Positions 1 to 7,884 of a stretch of DNA of 64,000 nt are shown here, piece by piece. Under the pieces are notes generated by a model. The model was given only the letters and a program-made list of their open reading frames with translations, ran no database searches and had not been told where the DNA came from. The position numbers were made by a program, and so were the translations under genes. Source of the stretch: Streptomyces diastatochromogenes (GTDB lineage Bacteria > Actinomycetota > Actinomycetes > Streptomycetales > Streptomycetaceae); assembly GCF_002242805.1 (NCBI RefSeq), contig NZ_MCGQ01000041.1, positions 160,811 to 224,810 of the forward strand. The letters are read 5' to 3'. Within the stretch, counting starts at the first letter, position 1. Every line of letters begins with the position of its first letter.

Positions 1-156
1 GAACGTGGACTTGCCGGAGCCGGAGGGCCCCATCACGGCGGTGAAGGTGCCTGGGGGGAGGGCGAGGTCGATGCCGCGCAGGGCGTGCACGGCGGAGCCT
101 CCGCGGCCGTAGCGGCGCGTGACTCCGTGCAGTTCTACGGCCCAGTCGCTTGGCAT
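1..156 (-). CDS. ABC transporter ATP-binding protein, N-terminal part (cut by window edge)
   Basis: This is the first 52 residues of an ABC ATPase running off the left edge. The ATG at 156-154 gives a protein starting MPSDWAVELHGVTRRYG. The Walker A motif GPSGSGKST lies at residues 43-51, where an ABC nucleotide-binding domain should have it. The spacing and the phrase HALRGIDLALPPG resemble MacB/LolD-type ATPases, which pair with FtsX-like permeases and often act in lipoprotein or antimicrobial export. That subfamily placement is inference, because the signature and Walker B motifs are outside the window. Confidence 0.85.
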   Translation of the reverse strand, partial: MPSDWAVELHGVTRRYGRGGSAVHALRGIDLALPPGTFTAVMGPSGSGKSTF

Positions 157-299
157 GGGGGTCCTTCCGGTCCGTGGGTGTTCGGTGACGTGTGCGGTGA
201 CGTGTCTCGAACGTACGGATACGGAGGGTGGCCGGACCATGCGGACGGCTGGCGGATCCGGGCGGGGGAAAACCCCACCCCGGCGGCGCGGGGGGTGGC

Positions 300-1475
300 T
301 CAGCGGGCCGTCGCCGGTGCTGCCTGGCGGCAGATCAGGAGCAGGGCCCGGTCGTCGTTGACGTCCTTCGCGACCGCCTCGATGAGGTGCCAGGCGGCGC
401 CGTGGAAGCCGCCGGCGACATAGCGGTCGGCCTCTCCGGTGAGGCGGTCGATGCCCTCCACGATGTCGCGGTCGGAGGTTTCCACCAGTCCGTCCGTGAA
501 CAGCATCAACACGTCCCCGGGCCGCAGCGAGCCCTTCACGGGGTCGAACTGGGCGCCGTCGTACACACCCAGCAGCGGGCCCTCGGCCCCCTTCTCCTCC
601 CAGCGGCCGCTGCCCGCGCTCAGCTGCAGCCCCGGCGGATGGCCGGCCGAGTACAGCTCGTAGTCCCCGGAGTCCAGGTCCAGGACCAGGTGGATGGAGG
701 TGGCGAAGCCCTCGTCCCAGTCCTGGCGGAGGAGGTAGCCGTTGGCGGCCGGGAGGAAGGCGTGCGGGGCCAGGGAGCCGAGCAGGCCGCCGAACGCGCC
801 CGAGAGCAGCAGGGCGCGCGACCCGGCGTCCATGCCCTTGCCGGACACGTCCGTGAGCACGACCTCCAGGGTGCGGCCGCCGTTCGTACGGGACGCTACG
901 ACGAAGTCGCCCGAGAAGGACTGGCCGCCCGCCGGGCGCAGCGCCATCTCGTGGTGCCAGCCCTGCGGCAGCTTCGGCAGCTTGCTCTGTACCCGGATCC
1001 GCTCGCGCAGGTCGAAGAGCATGGTGCCGCCGCGCCGCCAGGGCACGCCGACCCGGCTGCGGAACTGCGCGGTCAGCAGCCCGAAGAAGCCGCACGCGGC
1101 GACCACCAGGACCACACCGGGGGTGACCCGCGAGGGCCCCTCGGTGTACGGGCCGAGCCGCACCGACTCCACGATCAGCGCGGTGGCCCCCGCCGCGTAC
1201 AGGCCGAGCAGGCTCGCCGGGCGCAGCAGCAGGCCGCCCGCGACGATCGGCAGCACCAGAGTGGCCGGGGAGCACCACACCGAGTTGGCGAGGGTCATGG
1301 CCGCGAGGACGGGGATGGTGAGCAGCAGACCGGCGAGCGCGATCCAGTCCGAACCGTCGCCGCGGAAGTAGTCCACGGCGCTTCTGCGCAGGCCGACGCG
1401 GGCCCGGTGCCACTGCATCTTCCACCGGGCCGTGAACGTCTCGGCCTTCGCGCGCCGCTCTCGTCCTGCTGCCAT
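300..1475 (-). CDS. Membrane PP2C-type SpoIIE phosphatase (RsbU-like)
   Basis: This 391-residue protein has about four hydrophobic segments (roughly residues 44-137), then a C-terminal SpoIIE/PP2C phosphatase domain (about 175-385). Metal-binding acidic residues are visible in SFSGDF (186-191) and DVSGKGMDA (209-217). FTDGLVET and a closing DDRALLLI segment complete the fold. Members of this family dephosphorylate anti-sigma-factor antagonists in partner-switching stress pathways. No anti-sigma or antagonist gene lies beside it here, so its partner is unknown. The membrane part carries no recognisable sensor domain. Similar stand-alone membrane phosphatases are abundant in Streptomyces. The ATG at 1475 gives a basic N-terminus before the first membrane helix. 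Confidence 0.88.
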   Translation of the reverse strand: MAAGRERRAKAETFTARWKMQWHRARVGLRRSAVDYFRGDGSDWIALAGLLLTIPVLAAMTLANSVWCSPATLVLPIVAGGLLLRPASLLGLYAAGATALIVESVRLGPYTEGPSRVTPGVVLVVAACGFFGLLTAQFRSRVGVPWRRGGTMLFDLRERIRVQSKLPKLPQGWHHEMALRPAGGQSFSGDFVVASRTNGGRTLEVVLTDVSGKGMDAGSRALLLSGAFGGLLGSLAPHAFLPAANGYLLRQDWDEGFATSIHLVLDLDSGDYELYSAGHPPGLQLSAGSGRWEEKGAEGPLLGVYDGAQFDPVKGSLRPGDVLMLFTDGLVETSDRDIVEGIDRLTGEADRYVAGGFHGAAWHLIEAVAKDVNDDRALLLICRQAAPATAR

Positions 1476-1650
1476 TAGTTCGGGACCCTATCGATCGGAC
1501 CAGCCGCTTGGCACGGGAGGTCCCACTTGTCCCCCGTGAGAGGCTCAACTTCGCGGTTCAACTTCACAGTGAACGGCACGGAGGGCCATCGCGCCGCCGC
1601 CCGGGAGAAATTCGCTGGCTCGTCCCGCAATGCCCTGATAGGCATGGCTC

Positions 1651-2892
1651 ATGGCGACTGACCGTGCGACCGAGTTGAAGGTGCTGCGCCCCGAGGAGTG
1701 GGACGGGTGGTGGGACAACCTGGTCCGTGCCTTCGGCGCGGGCGCAGCGTCGCCCGAGGAACGTGAACTGGACAAATCACTCACCGAGTTCGACCGTTCC
1801 CTGGCCGCCTGGGACGGTGACCAGCTGGTGGGGACGGCGGGAGCGTTCAGCTTCCGGATGACCGTGCCGGGCGGGGCCCTGGTGCCCGCCGCGGGCGTCA
1901 CCATGGTGAGCGTGGCCGCCACGCACCGGCGGCGCGGGGTGCTGACCTCGATGATGCGGCGCCAGCTGGACGACGTGCGCGCGTGGGGCGAGCCGCTGGC
2001 GGTGCTGACCGCCTCCGAGCCGGCGATCTACGGCCGGTTCGGGTACGGCGCCGGGACCTTCCAGCTGCACGCCGAGATCGACACGGGCCGGGTGACGCTG
2101 GCGCTGCCCGCAGGTACCGATGACGTACGACTGCGGTACGCGACGCCCGCCGACGTCCTCGCCGAGTGCGAGGCGGTGTACGCGGCGCTGGTGCCGCGCC
2201 GGCCCGGGATGCTGGCCCGGCAGCCCGGCTGGGAGCGGGTGGGGCTGCTCGACCCGGAGAGCGAGCGGGGCGGGGCGTCCGAGCTGCAGTGTGTGGTGGC
2301 CGAGCGGGACGGCGTGGTCACCGGGTACGCCCGCTTCCGCACCAAGCTGGGCTGGGGGCCGAGCGGGCACGACGGCACGGTGTCGCTGGAGGACCTCGCC
2401 GCGCTGGACCCGGCGACCGACGCGGCGCTGTGGCGCTTCCTGTTCGGCATCGACCTGATGACGACCCTGACCGTGCGGGGGCGGCCGCTCGACGACGCCT
2501 GGCAGTACATGGTCTCCGACATCCGGCGCTGCAGGCCGCGGTTCCGCGACTCGTGCCACGTCCGGCTCGTCGACGTCGGTACGGCGCTGACGGCGCGTAC
2601 GTATCAGGCGCCGGTGGACGTCGTGTTCGAGGTGGAGGACGCCTTCTGCCCCTGGAACGCGGGGCGTTGGCGGCTGACCGGCGACAGCAAGGGCGCGTCC
2701 TGCGAGCGTACGACCGACTCGGCCGATCTCAGCCTGTCCGTACGGGAGTTGGGCGCGGCCTACCTCGGCGGGGTGACCCTGCTGTCGCTGGCGGCGGCCG
2801 GGCGGGTACGGGAGCTGCGGCAGGGGGCGCTGGCGGAGGCGTCGGTGGCGTTCGGCTCACCGGTGGCCCCGTGGCTGCCGCACGGCTTCTGA
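1651..2892 (+). CDS. Eis-like GNAT N-acetyltransferase
   Basis: The 413-residue product matches the Eis family in length and layout. An N-terminal GNAT domain contains the acetyl-CoA loop in VSVAATHRRRGVLTSMM (about residues 88-105). A central second GNAT-like fold and a C-terminal sterol-carrier-like region follow (about 300-413). Eis proteins acetylate aminoglycosides and other amines at several positions and usually end with a carboxyl-terminal Phe used in catalysis. This protein ends PWLPHGF, consistent with that. The ATG at 1651 has no clear ribosome binding site, so leaderless translation is possible. The natural substrate cannot be deduced. It ends 10 nt before the convergent glycosylase gene. 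Confidence 0.9.
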   Translation: MATDRATELKVLRPEEWDGWWDNLVRAFGAGAASPEERELDKSLTEFDRSLAAWDGDQLVGTAGAFSFRMTVPGGALVPAAGVTMVSVAATHRRRGVLTSMMRRQLDDVRAWGEPLAVLTASEPAIYGRFGYGAGTFQLHAEIDTGRVTLALPAGTDDVRLRYATPADVLAECEAVYAALVPRRPGMLARQPGWERVGLLDPESERGGASELQCVVAERDGVVTGYARFRTKLGWGPSGHDGTVSLEDLAALDPATDAALWRFLFGIDLMTTLTVRGRPLDDAWQYMVSDIRRCRPRFRDSCHVRLVDVGTALTARTYQAPVDVVFEVEDAFCPWNAGRWRLTGDSKGASCERTTDSADLSLSVRELGAAYLGGVTLLSLAAAGRVRELRQGALAEASVAFGSPVAPWLPHGF

Positions 2893-2902
2893 CGGCCCCT
2901 GC

Positions 2903-3712
2903 TCAGGGTTTCTGGCAGGTCGGGCACCAGAAGAGGTTGCGGGCGGCGAGGTCGGCGGTGCGGATCTCGGTGCCGCAGATGTGGCACGGCAGGGTGGCCC
3001 GGCGGTAGACGTACACCTCGCCGCCGTGGTCGTCCACGCGGGGCGGGCGGCCCATCGCCTCCGGGGTGTGCTCGGGGCGGACGGTGTCGATGCGGTTGTT
3101 GCGCACGCCCTCGCGCATGAGCGCGACGAGGTCGGCCCAGATGGCGTCCCACTCGGCGGGGGTGATGTCCCGGCCCGCGCGGTACGGGTCGATGCGGTGC
3201 CGGAAGAGGACCTCGGCGCGGTAGACGTTGCCGACGCCGGCGATGATCTTCTGGTCCATCAGCAGTGCGGCGATGGTCGTACGGCTGCGGGTGATCCTCC
3301 GGTGTGCCGCGCTGGGGTCGGCGTCCTCGCGGAGGGGGTCGGGGCCGAGGCGGTCGTGTATCGCCTGCTTCTCGTCGTCCGTGATGAGCGCGCAGGTCGT
3401 CGGGCCGCGGAGGTCCACGTACGACGTGTCGTTCGCGAGGCGGAGCCGGACGGTGTCCGTGGGCGGGGGTGCGGGGGTGGGGCCGAAGTCGACCTTGCCG
3501 AAGAGGCCGAGGTGGATGTGGACCCAGTCGGTGTCGCGGAACCGGAGGAAGAGGTGCTTGCCGTGGGCCTCGGTGCCGGTGAGGTGGGCACGGTTCAGGA
3601 GGTCGGCCGCGTCCGAGAACTTGCCCTGGGGGCTGGTCACCCGCGGGTCGGTGCCCTGGAAACGCTCGGCGTAGTCCTGGGCCAGCCGGTGGATGGTGTG
3701 CCCTTCTGGCAA
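2903..3712 (-). CDS. Fpg/Nei-family DNA glycosylase-AP lyase, TTG start
   Basis: This is a base-excision repair enzyme of the formamidopyrimidine/endonuclease VIII family. The catalytic N-terminal proline must follow the initiator Met, and the family begins with Met-Pro-Glu. The only way to obtain this is to start at the TTG at 3712-3710, giving (M)PEGHTIHR, with GGAAAGGA about 10 nt upstream. A longer in-frame ATG at 3772 would bury the proline, so I reject it. A C-terminal zinc finger is present (CHICGTEI...CPTC). The protein is 269 residues, normal for the Nei branch. It lies downstream of rpiB on the same strand. A glycosylase-rpiB pair also occurs in mycobacteria (Rv2464c-Rv2465c, from memory). 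Confidence 0.9.
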   Translation of the reverse strand: MPEGHTIHRLAQDYAERFQGTDPRVTSPQGKFSDAADLLNRAHLTGTEAHGKHLFLRFRDTDWVHIHLGLFGKVDFGPTPAPPPTDTVRLRLANDTSYVDLRGPTTCALITDDEKQAIHDRLGPDPLREDADPSAAHRRITRSRTTIAALLMDQKIIAGVGNVYRAEVLFRHRIDPYRAGRDITPAEWDAIWADLVALMREGVRNNRIDTVRPEHTPEAMGRPPRVDDHGGEVYVYRRATLPCHICGTEIRTADLAARNLFWCPTCQKP

Positions 3713-3778
3713 GGCGGAGGTGTCCTTTCCTACCGATTCATTCTCACCTGCCTCGCCCCGCCCTTTGCCCACCCTTGT

Positions 3779-3840
3779 CAGCCGACCGAGTCGGGTGGGT
3801 GGGCGGGCGAAGGGGGGTCTGGGGGCGGAGCCCCCAGGGG
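3779..3840 (+). repeat. Interspersed Streptomyces repeat, intergenic copy (rpiB to glycosylase)
   Basis: The element begins CAGCCGACCGAG, continues through G-rich sequence and ends in the hairpin CTGGGGGC-GGA-GCCCCCAG. A diverged copy in the same order occurs on the minus strand at 6787-6846, inside the kinase gene. By eye about 50 of 58 positions agree. The hairpin sits between rpiB and the glycosylase and could reduce readthrough between them. I recognise the G-rich hairpin as common in Streptomyces; that part is memory, not computed here. Confidence 0.7.
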
Positions 3841-3846
3841 GCGCCG

Positions 3847-4332
3847 TTACTGCTGGGGGTGGTGGGGCGGGATCGGGGGGAGGTCGCCGGTCGTCTCGTA
3901 GGCCGACAGCATGTCGATGCGGCGGATGTGACGCTCGTCACCGGAGAACGGCGTGTTGAGGAAGACCTCGACGAACTTGGTCGCCTCCTCCGTGCTGTGC
4001 ATCCGCGCACCCACGGCCACGACGTTCGCGTCGTTGTGCTGCCGCCCCAGCGAAGCCGTCTCCTCGCTCCAGGCCAGCGCCGCCCGCACACCCTTGACCT
4101 TGTTCGCGGCGATCTGCTCCCCGTTGCCGGAGCCGCCGATCACGACACCGAGAGCCTCGGGGTCCGCCGCCGCCTTCTCCGCTGCACGCAGGCAGAAGGG
4201 CGGGTAGTCGTCCTGGGCGTCGTAGATGTGGGGCCCGCAGTCGACGGGCTCGTGCCCCGCCGCCTTGAGCCATTCGACGAGGTGGTTCTTGAGTTCGTAG
4301 CCCGCATGGTCGGAGCCGAGATACACGCGCAT
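3847..4332 (-). CDS. rpiB: Ribose-5-phosphate isomerase B
   Basis: This enzyme interconverts ribose 5-phosphate and ribulose 5-phosphate in the non-oxidative pentose phosphate pathway. The 161-residue protein starts MRVYLGSDHAGYELK, the usual RpiB start. It contains IGGSGNGEQIAANK, the phosphate-binding and catalytic loop of actinobacterial RpiB, where a Glu replaces the Cys base of the E. coli enzyme. The motif ARMHSTEEA and the Arg cluster DERHIRRID are also typical. It is followed at 3712 by the DNA glycosylase on the same strand, with the repeat at 3779-3840 between them. It is divergent from the permease gene at 4536. Confidence 0.95.
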   Translation of the reverse strand: MRVYLGSDHAGYELKNHLVEWLKAAGHEPVDCGPHIYDAQDDYPPFCLRAAEKAAADPEALGVVIGGSGNGEQIAANKVKGVRAALAWSEETASLGRQHNDANVVAVGARMHSTEEATKFVEVFLNTPFSGDERHIRRIDMLSAYETTGDLPPIPPHHPQQ

Positions 4333-4458
4333 GGGACGAGTGTGACACGCCTGATCCCGGGCAGCAGCCTCGGGTGCCGGCCCGGAAAAATGTGAATCGA
4401 GCCATAGAACCTCAAGGAAACCTCAAGTAACAATCTGGATTCAGAGGTTCCCGGATTC

Positions 4459-4480
4459 GTTCACCTCGGTTTCACTGGAC
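4459..4480 (+). promoter_or_regulatory. Possible PHO-box-like direct repeat before permease gene
   Basis: Two abutting 11-nt units, GTTCACCTCGG and TTTCACTGGAC, lie 55 nt before the permease ATG. The first fits the Streptomyces PhoP unit well and the second only partly. Just upstream, AACCTCAAG is repeated exactly at 4408-4416 and 4419-4427, also 11 bp apart. This spacing suits a tandem-binding response regulator. No functional evidence is available. Confidence 0.3.
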
Positions 4481-4535
4481 CGGCTCGTACACCGCTCGTA
4501 CGGGCAGCTCCACCTGGCGTAAAGGAAATCCGTCC

Positions 4536-5963
4536 ATGACCCCTGGTTCGGGCCTTCAAGCAGGACTGAAAAACCGCCATCTGTCGATGATCGCGATCGG
4601 TGGCGTCATCGGAGCCGGCCTCTTCGTCGGTTCCAGTTCCGGTATCGCTACCGCGGGACCGGGCATCCTCCTCTCGTACGCCCTCGTCGGCACGCTCGTG
4701 GTGCTGGTGATGCGCATGCTCGGCGAGATGTCCGCCGCCAATCCGACCTCCGGTTCCTTCTCCGCGCACGCCGACCGTGCGCTGGGACGCTGGGCCGGCT
4801 TTTCCATCGGCTGGCTCTACTGGTTCTTCTGGGTCGTCGTGCTGGCCGTGGAGGCCACCGCCGGCGCGAAGATCCTCGAGGGCTGGATGCCGGCCGTCCC
4901 GCAGTGGGGCTGGGCGCTCATCGTGATGACCGTCCTGACCGCGACCAACCTGGTCTCGGTCGGCTCCTACGGCGAGTTCGAGTTCTGGTTCGCCGGCATC
5001 AAGGTCGTGGCGATCGGCGCGTTCATCGTCGTCGGCCTGCTGGCCATCTTCGGTGTCCTGCCGGGCGTGCACGCCGACAAGGCGAGCTTCGGCAACCTGA
5101 CCTCCGCCGGCGGCTTCCTGCCGCACGGACCCGGGGCCATCCTCACCGGTGTGCTGCTGGTCGTCTTCTCCTTCATGGGCAGCGAGATCGCGACGCTGGC
5201 GGCCGGCGAGTCGGAGGACCCGCAGCGCGCGGTCACCAAGTCGACCAACAGCATCATCTGGCGTATCGGCGTCTTCTACCTGGGCTCGATCCTGGTCGTC
5301 GTCTCCCTGCTGCCGTGGAACGACCCGTCGATCGCGAAGGACGGCTCCTACGTCGCCGCCCTGAACTCCCTCGGCATCGCGCACGCCGGTGAGCTCATGA
5401 ACTTCATCGTGCTCACCTCGGTGCTGTCCTGCCTGAACTCGGGCCTGTACACCGCCTCCCGGATGGCGTTCTCGCTCGGTCAGCGTGGTGACGCCCCGAA
5501 GGTGTTCGCGAAGACCACCTCGCGTGGTGTCCCGCTGGCGGCGATCATCGCGTCCGTGCTCTTCGGCTTCGTCGCCGTCTTCTTCAACTACAAGTTCCCG
5601 GACTCGGTCTTCCTCTTCCTGGTCAACTCCAGTGGTGCGGTGGCCCTGTTCGTGTGGCTGGTCATCTGCTTCTCGCAGCTGCGCATGCGGAAGATCATCC
5701 AGCGGGAGGCGCCCGAGAAGCTCGTCGTCAAGATGTGGCTCTACCCCTACCTGACCTGGGCGACGGCCGCACTGATCGTGTTCGTCCTCGGCTACATGCT
5801 GACGGACACGAAGGGCGAGAGCAGTGGTCGTACGACGGTGCTGCTGTCCGTGCTGGTCGCGGCGCTCGTGGTCGGCATCGCCGTGATCAAGGAGAAGGTC
5901 GTCGGCCGCCGGGCGGTTCCCGCCGCGGAGGCGGAGCCGGCCGACAAGGTGAGCGTCGGCTGA
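4536..5963 (+). CDS. APC-family amino-acid permease
   Basis: The 475-residue membrane protein has about 12 hydrophobic helices and the N-terminal APC signature IGGVIGAGLFVGS. The segment GEMSAANPTSGSFSAHA is typical of the GABA/proline/aromatic amino-acid permease branch (AAT subfamily), which imports amino acids with protons. The segment LVVKMWLYPYLTW before helix 11 is also conserved in this branch. The substrate cannot be told from sequence alone; GABA or a neutral amino acid is most likely. AAAGGAAATCC precedes the ATG. A close relative (same motifs, 462 residues) is encoded at 17422-18810. The gene ends in a strong bidirectional hairpin shared with the convergent kinase gene. Confidence 0.9.
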   Translation: MTPGSGLQAGLKNRHLSMIAIGGVIGAGLFVGSSSGIATAGPGILLSYALVGTLVVLVMRMLGEMSAANPTSGSFSAHADRALGRWAGFSIGWLYWFFWVVVLAVEATAGAKILEGWMPAVPQWGWALIVMTVLTATNLVSVGSYGEFEFWFAGIKVVAIGAFIVVGLLAIFGVLPGVHADKASFGNLTSAGGFLPHGPGAILTGVLLVVFSFMGSEIATLAAGESEDPQRAVTKSTNSIIWRIGVFYLGSILVVVSLLPWNDPSIAKDGSYVAALNSLGIAHAGELMNFIVLTSVLSCLNSGLYTASRMAFSLGQRGDAPKVFAKTTSRGVPLAAIIASVLFGFVAVFFNYKFPDSVFLFLVNSSGAVALFVWLVICFSQLRMRKIIQREAPEKLVVKMWLYPYLTWATAALIVFVLGYMLTDTKGESSGRTTVLLSVLVAALVVGIAVIKEKVVGRRAVPAAEAEPADKVSVG

Positions 5964-5983
5964 TCCGGCCCACCGCCGCGTTT

Positions 5984-6016
5984 TCGGGGAGGGAGTCCTT
6001 CGGGGCTCCCTCCCTC
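5984..6016. terminator. Bidirectional terminator between permease and kinase genes
   Basis: GGGAGGGAG (5987-5995) pairs with CTCCCTCCC (6006-6014). The stem extends through TCC/GGG to a TTCG tetraloop closed by C and G. TTTT precedes it on the plus strand, which gives AAAA/TTTT in the minus direction. It separates two convergent genes. Confidence 0.8.
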
Positions 6017-6021
6017 GCGTT

Positions 6022-7737
6022 TCACAGGACCGTGAACGTGTCCTTGACGCGGTCGTAGAGGCTGATGGCCTGCCCCTCGATCGCCGGCTGGTACCAGGTG
6101 TTGATCTGGTACGACTTCCCGTCCGCGTCGAAGCCGAGCAGGCGGGCGTGCCAGGGGGTGCCCTTGAGGGTGAAGGTGTACTCCCAGACGACCGCCGGGT
6201 ACCCCTGGAATCTGGTCTCCGCCAGCCGGATCTTGACGTAGTCGCGTCCCTGCTGGGCGTCCTTCTCCGAGCGCTTCCAGGTGTCCAGGAGGTCGCCCCG
6301 GGCCAGCGAGGACTTGCCGACGAGTTCCTGCCGCGCGTCGGGCGAGGTGTAGTGCACCTCGGCCCCCGTCTTCACGTCCCGCCGCCACCCCTTGGGCGGC
6401 ACCCAGGCGAACCCGCCCGCCTCCGTCCTGGCACCGGGCGGCGGGCTGTGCGGCCGCGAGGTCCCGTCGACGGTCGGGGAGACCGTCGGGGAGACGGCCG
6501 CAGAAGCAGCAGAGGACGCCGTGGGCGACGAGGCCACTGTCGTCCCGCCACCCGCCCCCTCCCGCCGTCCGCCGCCTCCGGACGTGGCGGCCAGCACGGC
6601 GACCACGACACCCACGGCGACGACCCCGAGCACGGCGAGCAGCGCGGTCCGGCGGGGGTGCGGGCCGACGGCGGTCTCGGGTTCCGCGGTGGGTTCGGGT
6701 TCCGCGGCGGGTTCGGGCGGCGCGCCCCCGAACTCGTCGGATGACCCACCTCCAGGCCCCTCCCCTGCGGGGGCGCCCTCGGCGGCTCCTGGGGGCTCCG
6801 CTCCCAGACCCCCGTTTCCCACCCGCCCACTCGTCTCGGTCGGCTGAACCGGCTCGCTCCTGAAGGGCACGGTCGGTACCGGCGGATACACCACCGCTCG
6901 CAGGGCCTGCTCCACCTCCGCGAGCCCGGGCCGGGCCGACGGGTCCTTGGCCAGGAGAGCGGCGAGGAGGTCACTCAACGGGCCTGCTGACGGCGGGAGT
7001 CGGGGCTCCTCGTACAGGACCGCGTGCAGGGTGGCCAGCGTGGTGTCGCGGGAGAACGGGGAGTTGCCCGCCAGGGCCGCGGAGAGGGTCGCGCCGAGGG
7101 ACCACAGGTCGGACGGCGGGCCCTGACGGCGGCCGGAGATGCGCTCGGGGGCCATGTAATCGGGGGAACCGACGAGCATGCCGACCATCGTGAGGGCCTT
7201 GGCGTCCTGGATGGCGGCGATGCCGAAGTCGGTGAGGACCACGCGGCCCGCTCCGGACTCGACCAGGACGTTCCCCGGTTTGATGTCCCGGTGCAGGACG
7301 CCCCCGGCGTGCACCTGGCGGAGCGCCGCCACCAGGCCCAGCCCGATGCCCGCGGTCTCGCGCGGGCTCAGCGGGCCCTGCTCGGTCATGATCCGCTCCA
7401 GGGAGCGGCCGGGGATCAACTCCATGACGATCCACAGGCGTTGCCCCTCGTCCACCACGTCGTAGACGCGCACGACGTTGGGGTGGTCGATCCGGGCCGT
7501 CGCCCGGGCCTCGCGCAGGGTGCGTTCGCGGTGGGTGCGACTGTCCTCCGCGGCGTGCCCGTCGACGCGTATCTCCTTCACCGCGACCAGCCGGTCGAGT
7601 ATTTCGTCGACGGCCCGCCACACCCGCCCCATTCCCCCCTGCCCGATGCTTTCGACCAGCCGATAGCGCGCGTTCACCAGGAGCCCCGGAATCCCGCCGG
7701 CTCCCGGTTCTCCCGCTTCCCCCATATTTCCCGGCAA
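6022..7737 (-). CDS. Transmembrane Ser/Thr protein kinase (PknB-like)
   Basis: The 571-residue kinase has a complete catalytic domain: glycine-rich loop IGQGGMGRVW (31-40), lysine K54, catalytic HRDIKPGN (D151), DFG (170-172) and APE in YMAPERI. A long Pro/Glu/Gly-rich linker (about 285-362) leads to one membrane helix (364-385). An extracytoplasmic domain follows (about 430-571, starting FAWVPPKGW), presumably a sensor of unknown ligand. The linker contains an in-frame copy of the repeat described at 6787-6846. It has no PASTA repeats, so it is not a canonical PknB. Autophosphorylation in the activation loop (around T183) is expected from family knowledge. Confidence 0.93.
   Translation of the reverse strand: MPGNMGEAGEPGAGGIPGLLVNARYRLVESIGQGGMGRVWRAVDEILDRLVAVKEIRVDGHAAEDSRTHRERTLREARATARIDHPNVVRVYDVVDEGQRLWIVMELIPGRSLERIMTEQGPLSPRETAGIGLGLVAALRQVHAGGVLHRDIKPGNVLVESGAGRVVLTDFGIAAIQDAKALTMVGMLVGSPDYMAPERISGRRQGPPSDLWSLGATLSAALAGNSPFSRDTTLATLHAVLYEEPRLPPSAGPLSDLLAALLAKDPSARPGLAEVEQALRAVVYPPVPTVPFRSEPVQPTETSGRVGNGGLGAEPPGAAEGAPAGEGPGGGSSDEFGGAPPEPAAEPEPTAEPETAVGPHPRRTALLAVLGVVAVGVVVAVLAATSGGGGRREGAGGGTTVASSPTASSAASAAVSPTVSPTVDGTSRPHSPPPGARTEAGGFAWVPPKGWRRDVKTGAEVHYTSPDARQELVGKSSLARGDLLDTWKRSEKDAQQGRDYVKIRLAETRFQGYPAVVWEYTFTLKGTPWHARLLGFDADGKSYQINTWYQPAIEGQAISLYDRVKDTFTVL
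6787..6846 (-). repeat. Interspersed repeat copy inside the kinase gene
   Basis: On the minus strand it begins CAGCCGACCGAG and ends GGGTCTGGGAGCGGAGCCCC, matching the intergenic element at 3779-3840. It is translated in frame as part of the juxtamembrane linker (residues about 298-317, QPTETSGRVGNGGLGAEPPG). Its hairpin is slightly weakened (one G to A) compared with the intergenic copy. Confidence 0.7.
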
Positions 7738-7884
7738 TGCGTCGCACCCCCCTCAACGACCGCCTCTGCTGAAACACAATGGTCACACTTCGCGCCGTAC
7801 CAGCATAGTGCGGGGAAATCTTGTGGTACCTCTTCAAGTACTGCGAATTCAGGCGCAGTCCAGGGGGTTGCAAGGGGGGCGAAC

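Noticed and set aside
228..1478. Plus-strand open frame opposite the SpoIIE phosphatase
   Set aside because: Low-complexity Arg/Ala/Val-rich translation with no motif; the minus-strand frame has all phosphatase motifs.
7024..7884. N-terminal extension of the LPXTG protein
   Set aside because: The in-frame extension covers kinase antisense sequence. The internal ATG at 7885 has a good ribosome binding site and starts a signal peptide.
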